From Caulobacter segnis (GTDB lineage Bacteria; Pseudomonadota; Alphaproteobacteria; Caulobacterales; Caulobacteraceae): 64,000 nucleotides of DNA. The stretch covers positions 129,593-193,592 of the forward strand of contig NZ_QFQZ01000001.1 of assembly GCF_003243465.1 (NCBI RefSeq). The letters run 5' to 3'. Below the pieces are notes generated by a model. The model saw only the letters and a program-made list of their open reading frames with translations, did no database searches and was not told the DNA's origin. Of the stretch, positions 20,343-29,363 are shown one piece after another. Both the position numbers and the translations under genes were made by a program. Positions within the stretch are counted from its first letter, which is position 1. Each line of letters begins with the position of its first letter.

Positions 20343-20368
20343 GGGCGGACGCCTGTCGGCGCCCGCCC
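20343..20368 (-). terminator. Probable terminator of the first TonB-dependent receptor gene
   Basis: GGGCGGACGCC and GGCGCCCGCCC form a strong imperfect hairpin about 50 bases beyond the stop on the minus strand. The following T tract is weak, so this is a moderate call. Confidence 0.5.
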
Positions 20369-20419
20369 CCTTTCCTCCGCGTTCGCCGAACGGGTTTGAC
20401 CGCTCGGCCGTGACGCGCC

Positions 20420-22771
20420 CTAGAAGTTCGTCGACAGCGTGATCTGCGCCGTGCGGTGCGGCCCGGAGCGGTAGTTGGCCGCGCCGGTCACGACCGTCGA
20501 GATCGTGCCCAGATAATCCTTGTCGAAGATGTTATCGACGTTGATGCGGACCTTGATGTCCTTCAGCGGGCCGTAGTCGAAGCCTTCGCCGAGGTCCACG
20601 TACATGTTGAACAGCGTGTAGCCCTTGGTCTTCTCGTTGTTCATGAAGTTGCTGTAGCGATCGCTGATGTGGCGGGCCGACAGGTTGATGACCGCCCACT
20701 CGGTCGGCTCGAACGTCACGCCGCCCTGGATGGCGATCTCGGGGAAGTCCGGGACGCTCTTGCCCTTGAGCGGGTAGTCCGTGACCCCCGTGGCGCTGCG
20801 GATCGAGAAGCCGTCCTCGAACACCGACTTGTTATACGAAGCGTTGGTGTTGAAGTAGATCTTGCCGCCCAGCGCTTCCGGCTTCCACTGCCCGCTGAAC
20901 TCCAGGCCATAGGCGTGCACGCCGCCGACGTTCTGGTAGTAGGTTTCCAGGGTGGTGGTGCCTGGCAGATATTCGCTGAACGACTGCAGGCGGTTCTGGA
21001 AGCTGGTGTAGTAGGTGACCACCGACGCGTTGAAGGTCGGGTGGTTGGCGCGATAGCCCAGCTCGATGTTCTTCGAGGTCTCGGCCTTCGGCGCGGGCAC
21101 ATTGACGGTCGCCGGCGTGTAGTAGACCGCGTCGGCGCCACGCGGCAGCGACATGTTCTCCGAGTACGACGTGAACACCTGGCCGCGGCCGATCGTGTAG
21201 ACCGCCCCGACCTGCGGCAGGAACAGATCCTCCCAGGTGGTCCGCAGATTGGCGGTCTGGCTGAAACGGAAGTCCTCGCGATTGCGCTTGCCCAGCATCT
21301 GGTAATCGACGCTCAGCATGCGGAAGCCCGCGTCGACCTTCAGCTTGCCGTCCGCCAGCACGACCGTGTCCTTCAGGAAGCCTTCCCAGGTGTCGCGCTT
21401 GGAGGTGTAGTTGCGTGTCCGATAGACTGGCTGGCTGAAGTTCGGCGCGCCTTCCGGCGAGCCGTCGGCGACGTTGAAGGTGTTCGACAGCTGGTGGTAG
21501 TCGTCGTCCTCGTACCAGGCGCCGCCCTCGACCTTGTGGTCGCCCAGCGTCCAGGTGACCTTGCCGGTCGCGCCCTTGCGGATGCCGTCGATCTGCGAGA
21601 TGCCGAACTGCAGGCCCAGCGGGGCGTTCAGACCCGGCACCACGGCCTTCTGCTGGTTGTAGTAGGTCAGGGCCGTATCATAGCCCACCCCGCTGGAGCC
21701 CCAGCCGTCCTTCTTCTCGTAATAGACCGTGCCGGTGAAGCGCAGGTTCTCGGCCAGATCCTTGTGCAGGGTGACGCCGTAGAGGTGGTCGGTCCGGGCG
21801 TTCAGGCCAAACTTGTAGTACTGTGCGTAGTTCGCGTTGGAGTACTTCAGGCCGCTCGAGGTCGGCGGCAGGTTGGCGATATAGCCGACATAACCGAAGT
21901 CACGTCCCTTGCGACCATAGACGTCGTTCGCAGTTCCCTTGTACTGGGCGATCGTGAACGACGGGGAGTCATAGTCGAAATAGTCGTTGTGCACCGTCTG
22001 GAAGGTCAGGTCGCCGGACCCGAAGTCCCAGCGGATCTTGCCTTCGTAGTGCTCGCGGTCGATCGTGCCCGGGCCGCGCCACTGGTCGCTGTTGATGACC
22101 GAGCCGCTGGCATAGGCGGAGAAACCCTTATGCTCGCCGGTCTCCAGACGCAGGAAGGTGCGGGTCAGGTTGTCCTCGCCGAACGTCTGGCTGACCTTGC
22201 CGCCGGCGGTCTCGCCGGGCTGCTGGGTGAAGTAGTCGACGATCGGACCCAGCGAGGCGTAGCTGGGCAGGGAGACGTCGCCGGCGCCTGACGAGGCGGT
22301 CACCCTCAGCAGGTTCTCGTTGTCCACATAGCGATAGATCGGGCTGCCGCCGAACTGGTCGCTGCGGCCCATCGGGATGTCGTCGAGCAGGAAGCCGACC
22401 TGCTGGAAGTTGAAGGCGCGGACGGTGACCGAGTTGCCGAACTCGTACATGCCCAAGGCGTCGTTGGCCTGGACGTTGAAGCCCGGCAGGGACTCCAGCA
22501 TCTTCAGGCCGGTGATGCCGGCCGGGGCCGACAGCAGCGCCTCGCGGGTGATCGACACGGTGGCGGTGGCCTGGTCGGTGCCGACGGCGATCGCCGCCTC
22601 GGACACGCGCTTGCCGGTGACGACGACGGACTCGACCTCGTTCTTGGTTTCCGGGCTCTTCGTCTCCTGAGCCTGGGCGACGCTACCCAAGCCAAGGACA
22701 GATGCCAAAATGATGGGTGTAATCAGGTGAAGATTGCCTCGATTACAGCCGCTTACTGACTCGAAGTTCAT
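20420..22771 (-). CDS. TonB-dependent outer-membrane receptor
   Basis: A 783-residue outer-membrane beta-barrel receptor. A signal peptide ends near AQAQ (residue 35). It is followed by a TonB-box-like VESVVVTGKR and a plug domain with LPGFNV, SVTVRAFN and LLDDIPMG. The remainder is barrel strands, and the chain ends in a terminal Phe (TAQITLSTNF), as outer-membrane insertion requires. The ATG has GGGGG upstream. The ligand is not evident: no transporter or regulator is adjacent on the same strand. The N-terminus lacks a FecA-type signalling domain. Confidence 0.93.
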   Translation of the reverse strand: MNFESVSGCNRGNLHLITPIILASVLGLGSVAQAQETKSPETKNEVESVVVTGKRVSEAAIAVGTDQATATVSITREALLSAPAGITGLKMLESLPGFNVQANDALGMYEFGNSVTVRAFNFQQVGFLLDDIPMGRSDQFGGSPIYRYVDNENLLRVTASSGAGDVSLPSYASLGPIVDYFTQQPGETAGGKVSQTFGEDNLTRTFLRLETGEHKGFSAYASGSVINSDQWRGPGTIDREHYEGKIRWDFGSGDLTFQTVHNDYFDYDSPSFTIAQYKGTANDVYGRKGRDFGYVGYIANLPPTSSGLKYSNANYAQYYKFGLNARTDHLYGVTLHKDLAENLRFTGTVYYEKKDGWGSSGVGYDTALTYYNQQKAVVPGLNAPLGLQFGISQIDGIRKGATGKVTWTLGDHKVEGGAWYEDDDYHQLSNTFNVADGSPEGAPNFSQPVYRTRNYTSKRDTWEGFLKDTVVLADGKLKVDAGFRMLSVDYQMLGKRNREDFRFSQTANLRTTWEDLFLPQVGAVYTIGRGQVFTSYSENMSLPRGADAVYYTPATVNVPAPKAETSKNIELGYRANHPTFNASVVTYYTSFQNRLQSFSEYLPGTTTLETYYQNVGGVHAYGLEFSGQWKPEALGGKIYFNTNASYNKSVFEDGFSIRSATGVTDYPLKGKSVPDFPEIAIQGGVTFEPTEWAVINLSARHISDRYSNFMNNEKTKGYTLFNMYVDLGEGFDYGPLKDIKVRINVDNIFDKDYLGTISTVVTGAANYRSGPHRTAQITLSTNF

Positions 22772-22986
22772 GCAATACCCCCAGCGTATGTTTTGACGCC
22801 TCGGGTATCATTCGTTCGGAACGCAAAATAACGAGAATGGCTTATGGGATCATATCGCCAATGCTTGAAATATGACCGTTTTTTAACCCCTCCAAGCACG
22901 CGCTTGAAGCGCCGGGGGCGCCCTTCATGCGCCAGGGCGCACGACGCCCCTCTCGGCGCAGCCGCGGGGCGGTGCGCGACAGGGCG

Positions 22987-24315
22987 TCAGTCTCCCCCCG
23001 CCGCCGCGCGACCCGCTCCGCGCCGCATCCAGACATAGAGCGGCGCGCCCGCCGCCAGCAGCACCAGCCCCCAGAAGGTCACCGACCACCCCGCCCCGTA
23101 AAAGGTCCAGGCCGAATAGATCGCCGCGACGCCTGCGACGATCGCCAGGCCCGGCGACAGCGGCATCCGCCCCTCGCGCCCCAGCTTCAGCACGGCGAGC
23201 GCGCAGAACAGGTAGGCGAACAGGCTGGAGGCGGTGGCCAAGAGGGCCATGAAGGTGAAGGCGTCGGCCAGCGACTTGGCGTAGTTCGTCAGCACCAGGA
23301 TCGTGACCAGGCCGCTGGTCAGCAGGTGGGCGCGGACCGGCGCGCCGTTGGCGCTGGTCTTGGCCATCCAGGCGGGAAAGACGCCGTCCCGCGCCATCGC
23401 CGCCGGCATCTCGCCCTGCAGCAGGATCCAGCCGTTCAGCGCGCCCAGGGCGCTGATCGCGGCGAAGGCCGCCAGCACCAGCCGCAGGTCGCCGCCGCCG
23501 TGATAGGCCACGAAGTCGGCGAGCGGCGCGTTCGAGGTCTTCAGCACCGCGACCGGCGTCAGCAGCAGCACCCCCGACGAGACCAGCAGATAGACGAGGC
23601 CGGTGAAGGCCGCGCCCAGCAGGGTGGCGCGCGGAATGGTCCGCTGCGGCCGGTCGACCTGCTCGGCCGGGACGGTCGCCGACTCCACGCCCAGCAAGGC
23701 CCACAGCGTGAGGGTGGCGGCGGCGGTGATGCCGCCGCCCGACAGGGCCGAGGGCTCGAACGGCGCCACCGCCGCCGGTCCCTTGCGCAGCAGGATCAGT
23801 CCCGCCAGCGCCGCCACCCCGGCCAGCGGCAACAGCTTGAGCACCGTAGTCCATAGCTGGGTCCAGCCCGCCGCCCGCGCGCCCAGGCAGTTGATCGCGG
23901 TGACGACCCAGACCACCGCGACGGTCGCGAGCGCCGCCAGGCCGGGCGTCCTGGCCAGGGCCGGGACGAACACGCTCGCATAGCTGACGACGGCGATGGC
24001 GATGGCGGCGTTGGAGACCCAGACCGAGATCCAGTACGACCAGGCGACCAGGAAACCCGCCGGCCGGCCGAACGCCTCCTCGGTGTAGACGAACGGCCCG
24101 CCGGCGCGGGGAAAGGCCTGGGCGAGCCGCGCGAAGACCAGGGCCAGGCACAGGGCCCCACCGATGGTGATCAGCCAGGCGATCACCGCGTTCCAGCCAT
24201 AGGGTGCCAGGGATGCGGGCAGCATGAACACGCCCGACCCGATCATGTTGCCCACGACCAGGGCCACGCACATCCAGAGTCCGAGCGGCTTACGGCTTGA
24301 GGTCTTCACGGTCAA
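22987..24315 (-). CDS. APC-superfamily amino acid/polyamine permease
   Basis: A 442-residue inner-membrane transporter with about 12 hydrophobic segments. The substrate motif GNMIGSGVFMLPASLAPYG lies in the first helix, as in AdiC (arginine/agmatine) and related carriers. It is the last gene of the puuA-puuB group on this strand, 58 bases past puuB, so uptake of putrescine or a related amine is likely but inferred. The start is the TTG at 24315, which has GGAGG seven bases upstream; the GTG at 24309 is less well spaced. Confidence 0.85.
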   Translation of the reverse strand: MTVKTSSRKPLGLWMCVALVVGNMIGSGVFMLPASLAPYGWNAVIAWLITIGGALCLALVFARLAQAFPRAGGPFVYTEEAFGRPAGFLVAWSYWISVWVSNAAIAIAVVSYASVFVPALARTPGLAALATVAVVWVVTAINCLGARAAGWTQLWTTVLKLLPLAGVAALAGLILLRKGPAAVAPFEPSALSGGGITAAATLTLWALLGVESATVPAEQVDRPQRTIPRATLLGAAFTGLVYLLVSSGVLLLTPVAVLKTSNAPLADFVAYHGGGDLRLVLAAFAAISALGALNGWILLQGEMPAAMARDGVFPAWMAKTSANGAPVRAHLLTSGLVTILVLTNYAKSLADAFTFMALLATASSLFAYLFCALAVLKLGREGRMPLSPGLAIVAGVAAIYSAWTFYGAGWSVTFWGLVLLAAGAPLYVWMRRGAGRAAAGGD

Positions 24316-24373
24316 ACGACGGCCTCCAACGGGGCGCCCAGGCGCGAAACGATCGAAGTGGCGGATGGCGGGC

Positions 24374-25654
24374 TCACAGCCGGTCCCGCAGCGCGTACCA
24401 GCTGAGCCCCGCCACGGTCAGCGGCCAGCGCAGCCATCGCCCGCCGGGGAACGGCGGCGTCGGGACGCGGGCCAGCAGGTCGAGCGCCTCGGCGTTCTCT
24501 TCCGCCAGCAGCCGGCCCACATAGGGCGCCAGCATCACCCCCTGCCCCGAATAGCCGGAGGCCACGCGCACGCCGGGCGCGACCTCGCCGACGAACGGCA
24601 TGCGGCTCAGGGTGATGCCCAGGGTCCCGCCCCAGGCGTGGGTGATCGGGGCATCGGCCAGCCGCGGATAGACCCTGGCGAGGTTCCTGGCGACCAGGCC
24701 GGCGATGTCGCGCGGGAAGCCGGGGCGGTAGTTCTCGCCGCCGCCGAACAACAGCCGGCCGTCCGGCGTCTTGCGGAAGTAGTTCACGACGAAGCGGCTG
24801 TCGGAGACCGCCGCGTTCGAGCGGATGATCTCATCGGCCAGAGCGCCCAAAGGCGCGGTGACGGCGATGAAGTTGTTGATCGGCATGACCCGCGCCCGCG
24901 CTCCGCCGGCCATGGCGTTCAGGCATCCATCGCCGGTGATGATCAGCCGCTCGCAGGTCACGCGGCCTCGCCCGGTCTCGACGACGATCTTGCCGCCCTG
25001 GCGCCGCCAGGCCTCGGCGCGGGTGTGTTCGTAGAGCACGGCGCCGGCCGCCATCGCCTCGCGCGCCATGCCCTGGGCCAGCTTCAGCGGATGGACGTGG
25101 CCGCCGCCGCGGTCGACCAGGCCGCCGTGATAGACGTCGGTCCCCAACTCGTGGGCGAGCTCATCCTGGCCGATCAGCTCCAGCTGCTCGTAGCCGTACT
25201 CGATCGCCATCAGCGCCACGTAGGCCGCGTCCTCGACCTCGCCATGGGGCTTGTGGCGCGCGTGGATCATGCCCGGCCGCCAGTCGCAGGCGATGGTGTC
25301 GGTCAGGGTCCTGAAGTGGACGCGGGCGTCCTCGGCCAGGCGCCACAGGGCGTGGGCGTCGTTCTGGCCGACGGTCTTTTCGAGCCAGGCCTGGTCGCGC
25401 CTCTGGCCGGTATGGACCTGACCGCCGTTGCGGCCGGTGGCGGCGGCGCCGACATGGGCGGCTTCGAGGACGATGGCGCGCTTTCCGAGGGCCAGGGCCG
25501 CGCCCAGGCCGGTGAACCCCGCGCCAACGACACAGACCTCGGTTTGGACGTCGCCGTCGAGGGGCGGCAAGTCGGGAAAATCGGGAACCGTGTCCGCGTA
25601 CCAGTTCCCTCTCCCATGGGGAGAGGGGTAGGGGTGAGGGGGTTCGTCGGTCAC
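24374..25654 (-). CDS. puuB: Gamma-glutamylputrescine oxidase-like FAD enzyme
   Basis: A 426-residue DAO-family flavoprotein. The FAD motif VCVVGAGFTGLGAALALG begins near residue 40, followed by LEAAHVGAAATGRNGGQVH, the typical PuuB/OrdL sequence. The C-terminus carries VASGYSGQGVMLAPYVG. PuuB oxidises gamma-glutamylputrescine to the aldehyde. The gene lies downstream of puuA on the same strand, with a repeat between. The first 16 residues (PHPYPSPHGRG region) are encoded by the end of that family B repeat, so the native N-terminus has been replaced or extended by repeat sequence. No other ATG lies before the FAD motif. Confidence 0.9.
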   Translation of the reverse strand: MTDEPPHPYPSPHGRGNWYADTVPDFPDLPPLDGDVQTEVCVVGAGFTGLGAALALGKRAIVLEAAHVGAAATGRNGGQVHTGQRRDQAWLEKTVGQNDAHALWRLAEDARVHFRTLTDTIACDWRPGMIHARHKPHGEVEDAAYVALMAIEYGYEQLELIGQDELAHELGTDVYHGGLVDRGGGHVHPLKLAQGMAREAMAAGAVLYEHTRAEAWRRQGGKIVVETGRGRVTCERLIITGDGCLNAMAGGARARVMPINNFIAVTAPLGALADEIIRSNAAVSDSRFVVNYFRKTPDGRLLFGGGENYRPGFPRDIAGLVARNLARVYPRLADAPITHAWGGTLGITLSRMPFVGEVAPGVRVASGYSGQGVMLAPYVGRLLAEENAEALDLLARVPTPPFPGGRWLRWPLTVAGLSWYALRDRL

Positions 25655-25720
25655 CGCTGTAACCCCTCATCCCCCGCGCCCTCGGCGCGGGTCCCCCTTC
25701 TCCCTGAGGGAGAAGGGTCA
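25605..25720. repeat. Family B paired palindrome overlapping the puuB start
   Basis: TTCCCTCTCCCATGGGGAGA lies on the left, followed by GGGGTAGGGGTGAGGGGG; the inverse unit on the right is CTTCTCCCTGAGGGAGAAGG. About 50 bases are inside the puuB coding region and the rest fills the gap to puuA. Confidence 0.85.
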
Positions 25721-25729
25721 TGTCCGCGC

Positions 25730-27127
25730 TCACACATTCAGCAGCAGGAACTCCCGCTCCCACGGGCTGATCGTGCGCATGAAGGTCTCGTACTCGGCCT
25801 GCTTCACGCGGTCATAGGCGGCGCAGAAGGTGGGGCCGAGAATGTCGACCAGCGGCTGGCAGGCCTCGAACAGCTTCAGCGACTCCGACAGGCTACGCGG
25901 CAGCTCGACGCCTCTAACGCTGGCGTCGGTTGCGACCGGCTCGGCGGGCTTGAGGCCCTGGACCATGCCCAGATAGCCGGCCGCCAGCGAAGCCGCGATC
26001 GCCAGGTAGGGGTTGGCGTCCGACGAGGGGATGCGGTTCTCCAGGCGCCGGTTGGCCGGATCCGACGGCGGCACGCGCAGGCCGCAGGTGCGGTTGTCGT
26101 AGCCCCACTGGGTGTTGACCGGCGCGCCCGAGTCCCGCGCGATCCTTCGGTAGCTGTTCACGTACGGCGCCAGGATGGCCATGATCGCCGGCAGGAAGGT
26201 CTGCTGGCCGGCGATGAAGCCGTGGAAGAGATCGGTCTCCTGGCCCTCGGAGTCCGAGAACAGGTTGCGGCCCTTCTTGTCGACGATCGACTGGTGAATG
26301 TGCATGGCGCTGCCGGGCTCGCTAGCCATCGGCTTGGCCATGAAGGTCGCGTAGATCTCGTGCTCCAGCGCCACCTCGCGAATGGTGCGCTTCATCATGA
26401 AGACCTGGTCGGCCAGCTCCAGCGGATGGCCGTGCCGCAGGTTGATCTCCATCTGCGCCACGCCGCTTTCGTGGATCAGGGTGTCGATCTCCAGGCCCTG
26501 GCGCTCGGAGTACTCGTACATGTCCTCGAACAGGGCGTCGAACTCGTTGACCGCGCTGATCGAATAGCCCTGGCGGCCGGTTTCGGGACGCCCGGAGCGG
26601 CCGATCGGAGGTTTGAGCGGATAGTCCGGGTCGGTGTTGCGATCGACGAGATAGAACTCGATCTCCGGCGCCACGATCGGGTGCCAGCCCTTCTCGTCAT
26701 AGAGCGCCAGCACCCGCCGCAGCACCTGGCGCGGCGCCTCCTCGACCGGGCGGCCGTCGGGGTGGAAGGCGTCGTGGATCACCTGGGCCGTCGGATCCTG
26801 CGCCCACGGCACGGCGGCCAGGGTGGCGAAGTCCGGCGTCAGGAAGATGTCGGTGTCGGACTGCACCGCGTTCACCGCCCCCTCGAACTCGGGAAAGTCG
26901 CCGGTGATGGTCTGGTAGAACACCGCCAGCGGCAGGTTCATCGACGGAGTCCCGAGGAACTTGCGCACCGGCATGATCTTGCCGCGCGCCACGCCGGCGA
27001 GGTCCGGCACCACGCACTCGATCTCCTCGATGCTCTGGCGCGCGAACCAGGCCCCCGCCTCCTCCAGGGTCGAAACGCCCCGGTCCAGCGTGTGCTCGCG
27101 CTTGGCCTTGTTGTGCTTGGGCTTCAT
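25730..27127 (-). CDS. puuA: Gamma-glutamylpolyamine synthetase (glutamine synthetase family)
   Basis: A 465-residue enzyme of the glutamine synthetase fold. The ATP/Glu-binding motifs are visible: APEIEFYLVD, GVAQMEINLRH, GSAMHIHQS, NSYRRI and NRIPSSDANPYLAIA. It fits the PuuA group, which joins glutamate to putrescine or another amine with ATP. The neighbours PuuB, the APC permease and SpuC support a polyamine role over nitrogen assimilation. The ATG overlaps the mazF stop by four bases (ATGA), so translation is probably coupled to the toxin gene. A paralogue lies at 34078. Confidence 0.9.
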   Translation of the reverse strand: MKPKHNKAKREHTLDRGVSTLEEAGAWFARQSIEEIECVVPDLAGVARGKIMPVRKFLGTPSMNLPLAVFYQTITGDFPEFEGAVNAVQSDTDIFLTPDFATLAAVPWAQDPTAQVIHDAFHPDGRPVEEAPRQVLRRVLALYDEKGWHPIVAPEIEFYLVDRNTDPDYPLKPPIGRSGRPETGRQGYSISAVNEFDALFEDMYEYSERQGLEIDTLIHESGVAQMEINLRHGHPLELADQVFMMKRTIREVALEHEIYATFMAKPMASEPGSAMHIHQSIVDKKGRNLFSDSEGQETDLFHGFIAGQQTFLPAIMAILAPYVNSYRRIARDSGAPVNTQWGYDNRTCGLRVPPSDPANRRLENRIPSSDANPYLAIAASLAAGYLGMVQGLKPAEPVATDASVRGVELPRSLSESLKLFEACQPLVDILGPTFCAAYDRVKQAEYETFMRTISPWEREFLLLNV

Positions 27128-27483
27128 GACGCGCTCCGAGAGCTCGGCTGCGGCGACGAAGCCAAGCCGAGGAAAACCATCATCGCCCGGTTCAGCCGAA
27201 CGACGTCTTCATCGCCAAGTCGCCCGATGTGCTCCCCCACCTTGGATTTTGGGACTGTGGTGATCTTGTCGATCATCATTCGCGACGTCACACGCAGCCC
27301 GTTCCCAGCGCTCGGTTCGACGGGAGGACGAAACAGCGGCGCATCACTCTGATCCGTCGTCAGACCGCACACAGAGACGGAGTCGGTAGTCTCGAAATTG
27401 TCGTCCTGGACGATGACCACTGGCCGAGGCTTGCTCGCATAGTCCTTGCCGCCGGAGACCGTCCAAATGTCTCCCCGCTTCAT
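27124..27483 (-). CDS. mazF: MazF/PemK-family toxin (endoribonuclease)
   Basis: A 119-residue protein. MKRGDIWTVSGGKDYASKPR is the MazF start, followed by RPVVIVQDD, VCGLTTDQ and the central RPPVEPSAGNGLRVTSRMMI with DKITTVPK. MazF toxins cleave mRNA at short sequences. The ATG at 27483 overlaps the antitoxin stop by four bases, and its own stop overlaps the puuA start by four bases. The last 10-15 residues (SSPQPSSRSAS) look like a low-complexity extension reaching to the puuA start. Confidence 0.9.
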   Translation of the reverse strand: MKRGDIWTVSGGKDYASKPRPVVIVQDDNFETTDSVSVCGLTTDQSDAPLFRPPVEPSAGNGLRVTSRMMIDKITTVPKSKVGEHIGRLGDEDVVRLNRAMMVFLGLASSPQPSSRSAS

Positions 27484-27704
27484 TCGTCGTTCCATTCGGA
27501 AATCGCGTCGATGAATGCCTGATCGTCAGCGGCATGTTCGCTGGCGGCGACCAAGGCCGCCTGTCGACGCGCCTCCGCGCGAAACTCCGGCGAGCGCACG
27601 TCCGGCACCCAGATCTGGATCGGCCGCAGGCCCTGCGCCCGAAGCCGGGCGCGATGTTCCTGGACCTTCACCCGTGTTGGCTTCGCGTTTCCCGTCGAGG
27701 CCAT
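27480..27704 (-). CDS. mazE: MazE-like antitoxin (DUF3018 family)
   Basis: A 74-residue protein. RVKVQEHRARLRAQGLRPIQ, then IWVPDVRSPEF and an acidic C-terminus ending SEWNDE, match the DUF3018 MazE-like antitoxin family. The N-terminal part should bind DNA and the acidic tail should wrap around MazF. The start has GGAG eight bases upstream. A perfect 12-bp palindrome lies 18 bases before the start and is the likely autoregulatory site. Confidence 0.88.
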   Translation of the reverse strand: MASTGNAKPTRVKVQEHRARLRAQGLRPIQIWVPDVRSPEFRAEARRQAALVAASEHAADDQAFIDAISEWNDE

Positions 27705-27722
27705 GGCTCATTCTCCGCGAAA

Positions 27723-27734
27723 GTTACATGTAAC
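27723..27734. promoter_or_regulatory. Palindromic operator upstream of mazEF
   Basis: GTTACATGTAAC is a perfect 12-bp palindrome, 18 bases upstream of the mazE ATG, in the gap to the upstream aminotransferase gene. Toxin-antitoxin pairs usually repress their own promoter through such sites; binding here is inferred. Confidence 0.6.
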
Positions 27735-27756
27735 CTACCAGAAGACGCCCTTGCCG

Positions 27757-29154
27757 TCACGCCTCAGGCTTCAGCGCCCGTAGGATGGGCTCGGCCTCGG
27801 TGAGGGACCGCTCGATGATGCCGACCAGCTCGTCGATCTGCGCGTGGGTGATGACCAGCGGCGGGCAGCAGACAATGCTGTCGCGGATGGCGCGGACCAT
27901 CAGGCCGTTCCTGATGCAGATGTCGCGGACGATCGGACCGGCCTCGCCTTCCTTGTCGAGGAAGCGATGGTTGGTCCCCTTCTCGCGGACGATCTCGACC
28001 GCGCCGATCAAGCCGAGCGACCGGGTCTCGCCGACCAGCGGATGGTCATTCAGCCGGGCCAGCGCCTTGGCGAGATAGGGGCCGGCGTCCTCGCGGGCCC
28101 GCTCGACCAAGCCCTCGCGTTCGATGATCTCGATGTTCTTCAGCGCCACGGCCGCGCAGGTCGGGTGGCCCGAATAGGTAAAGCCGTGGATGAAGTCGCC
28201 GCCCTTCTCGCGCAGCTCGGCGACGATGTGGTCGGCCACGCCCACCGCCGAGATCGGCAGGTAGCCGGACGACAGCCCCTTGGCCATGGCGATCAGGTCC
28301 GGCTTGATCCCGTAGTGCTGGTGGCCGAACCACTGGCCCAGGCGCCCGAAGCCGCAGATCACCTCGTCGCAGACCAGCAGGATGCCGTACTTGCGGCAGA
28401 GCGCTTCCACCGCCGGCCAGTAGCCGTCCGGCGGAATGATCACCCCGCCCGCGCCCTGCACCGGCTCGCCGATGAAGGCCGCGACGTTCTCGGGACCGAC
28501 CTCGAGGATCTTGTCCTCGATCTCCTTGACCGCCCGGTCGCGGAAGGCGGCGGGGTCCTCGCCGAAGCCGTCGCCGAATGGGTAGGGCTGCATCACGTGG
28601 GCGACGCCGGGGATCGGCAGGTCGCCCTGCTTGTGCATCGGCTTCATGCCGCCCAGCGAGACGCCCGCGACGGTCGAGCCGTGATAGGCGTTCCAGCGGC
28701 TGATGAAGACCTTGCGCTGGGGCTGGTCCTTGAGCTTCCAGTAGTGGCGAACCAGGCGGAAGACCGTGTCGTTGGCTTCCGAGCCCGACGAGTTGAAGAA
28801 CACGTGGGTCAGGTGGCCGCCCATCTTCTCGGCGATCTTGGCCGCCAGCTTCACGGTCGGCGGCGTCGTCGTCTTGAAGAAGGTGTTGTAGTACGGCAGC
28901 TCCAGCATCTGCTCGTAGGCGGCCTCGGCCAGCTCGGTGCGGCCATAGCCGACATTGACGCACCACAGACCGGCCATGCCGTCGAGGATGCGGTGGCCGT
29001 CGCCGTCGGTGATGTAGACCCCCTCGGCCCGGGTGACGATGCGGCTGCCGCCCAGCTCGGCGATGACCTTGTGGTCGGCCTGGGCCGGCAGGTGGTGGGC
29101 GAGGTCGAGACGCTTGAGCTCGGCGACGTCGTGGTTGCGGATGGGGACGGTCAT
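27757..29154 (-). CDS. spuC: Putrescine/diamine:pyruvate aminotransferase (class III)
   Basis: A 465-residue PLP enzyme of class III. LWCVNVGYGR, FNSSGSEANDTVFRLVRHYW, RWNAYHGSTVAGVSLGGM, CDEVICGFGRLGQWFGHQHY and the PLP lysine in AMAKGLSSGYLPISAV match the SpuC/putrescine-pyruvate group. It converts putrescine to 4-aminobutanal with pyruvate as acceptor. The ATG at 29154 with AGGGAAA upstream is the best start; an earlier GTG/ATG adds 13 unlikely residues. It lies between potA and mazEF-puuA on the same strand. Confidence 0.88.
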   Translation of the reverse strand: MTVPIRNHDVAELKRLDLAHHLPAQADHKVIAELGGSRIVTRAEGVYITDGDGHRILDGMAGLWCVNVGYGRTELAEAAYEQMLELPYYNTFFKTTTPPTVKLAAKIAEKMGGHLTHVFFNSSGSEANDTVFRLVRHYWKLKDQPQRKVFISRWNAYHGSTVAGVSLGGMKPMHKQGDLPIPGVAHVMQPYPFGDGFGEDPAAFRDRAVKEIEDKILEVGPENVAAFIGEPVQGAGGVIIPPDGYWPAVEALCRKYGILLVCDEVICGFGRLGQWFGHQHYGIKPDLIAMAKGLSSGYLPISAVGVADHIVAELREKGGDFIHGFTYSGHPTCAAVALKNIEIIEREGLVERAREDAGPYLAKALARLNDHPLVGETRSLGLIGAVEIVREKGTNHRFLDKEGEAGPIVRDICIRNGLMVRAIRDSIVCCPPLVITHAQIDELVGIIERSLTEAEPILRALKPEA

Positions 29155-29233
29155 GACGCTTTCCCTGCCTTCATTATCCCGCTGACCTCGCAAAATAGGG
29201 GACCAGGCGGTTTGGTTTATCGACTAAATCTTC

Positions 29234-29339
29234 GTGTCATCCCGGCCGCAGCGAAGCGGAGAGCCGGGACCCAGGAAGAGCCGCACTGCGCTTGGCCCTG
29301 GGTCCCGGATCGCCCCTGCGGGCCGTCCGGGATGACACC
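29234..29339. repeat. Family C paired palindrome
   Basis: GTGTCATCCCGG opens and CCGGGATGACACC closes the element in inverse orientation, with GGGACCCAGG and CCCTGGGTCCC inside. It fills the gap between potA and spuC. Confidence 0.85.
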
Positions 29340-29363
29340 ATTTGTTTGGGCTTCTGACTGAAC

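Noticed and set aside
20179..20442. Short open frame past the DUF2188-like gene
   Set aside because: It covers the terminator region and the end of the TonB receptor gene on the other strand, with no motif.
24224..27352. A 1042-codon open frame on the plus strand
   Set aside because: It lies opposite the permease, puuB, puuA and mazF genes, and its translation is low-complexity Gly/Arg/Asp-rich shadow sequence.
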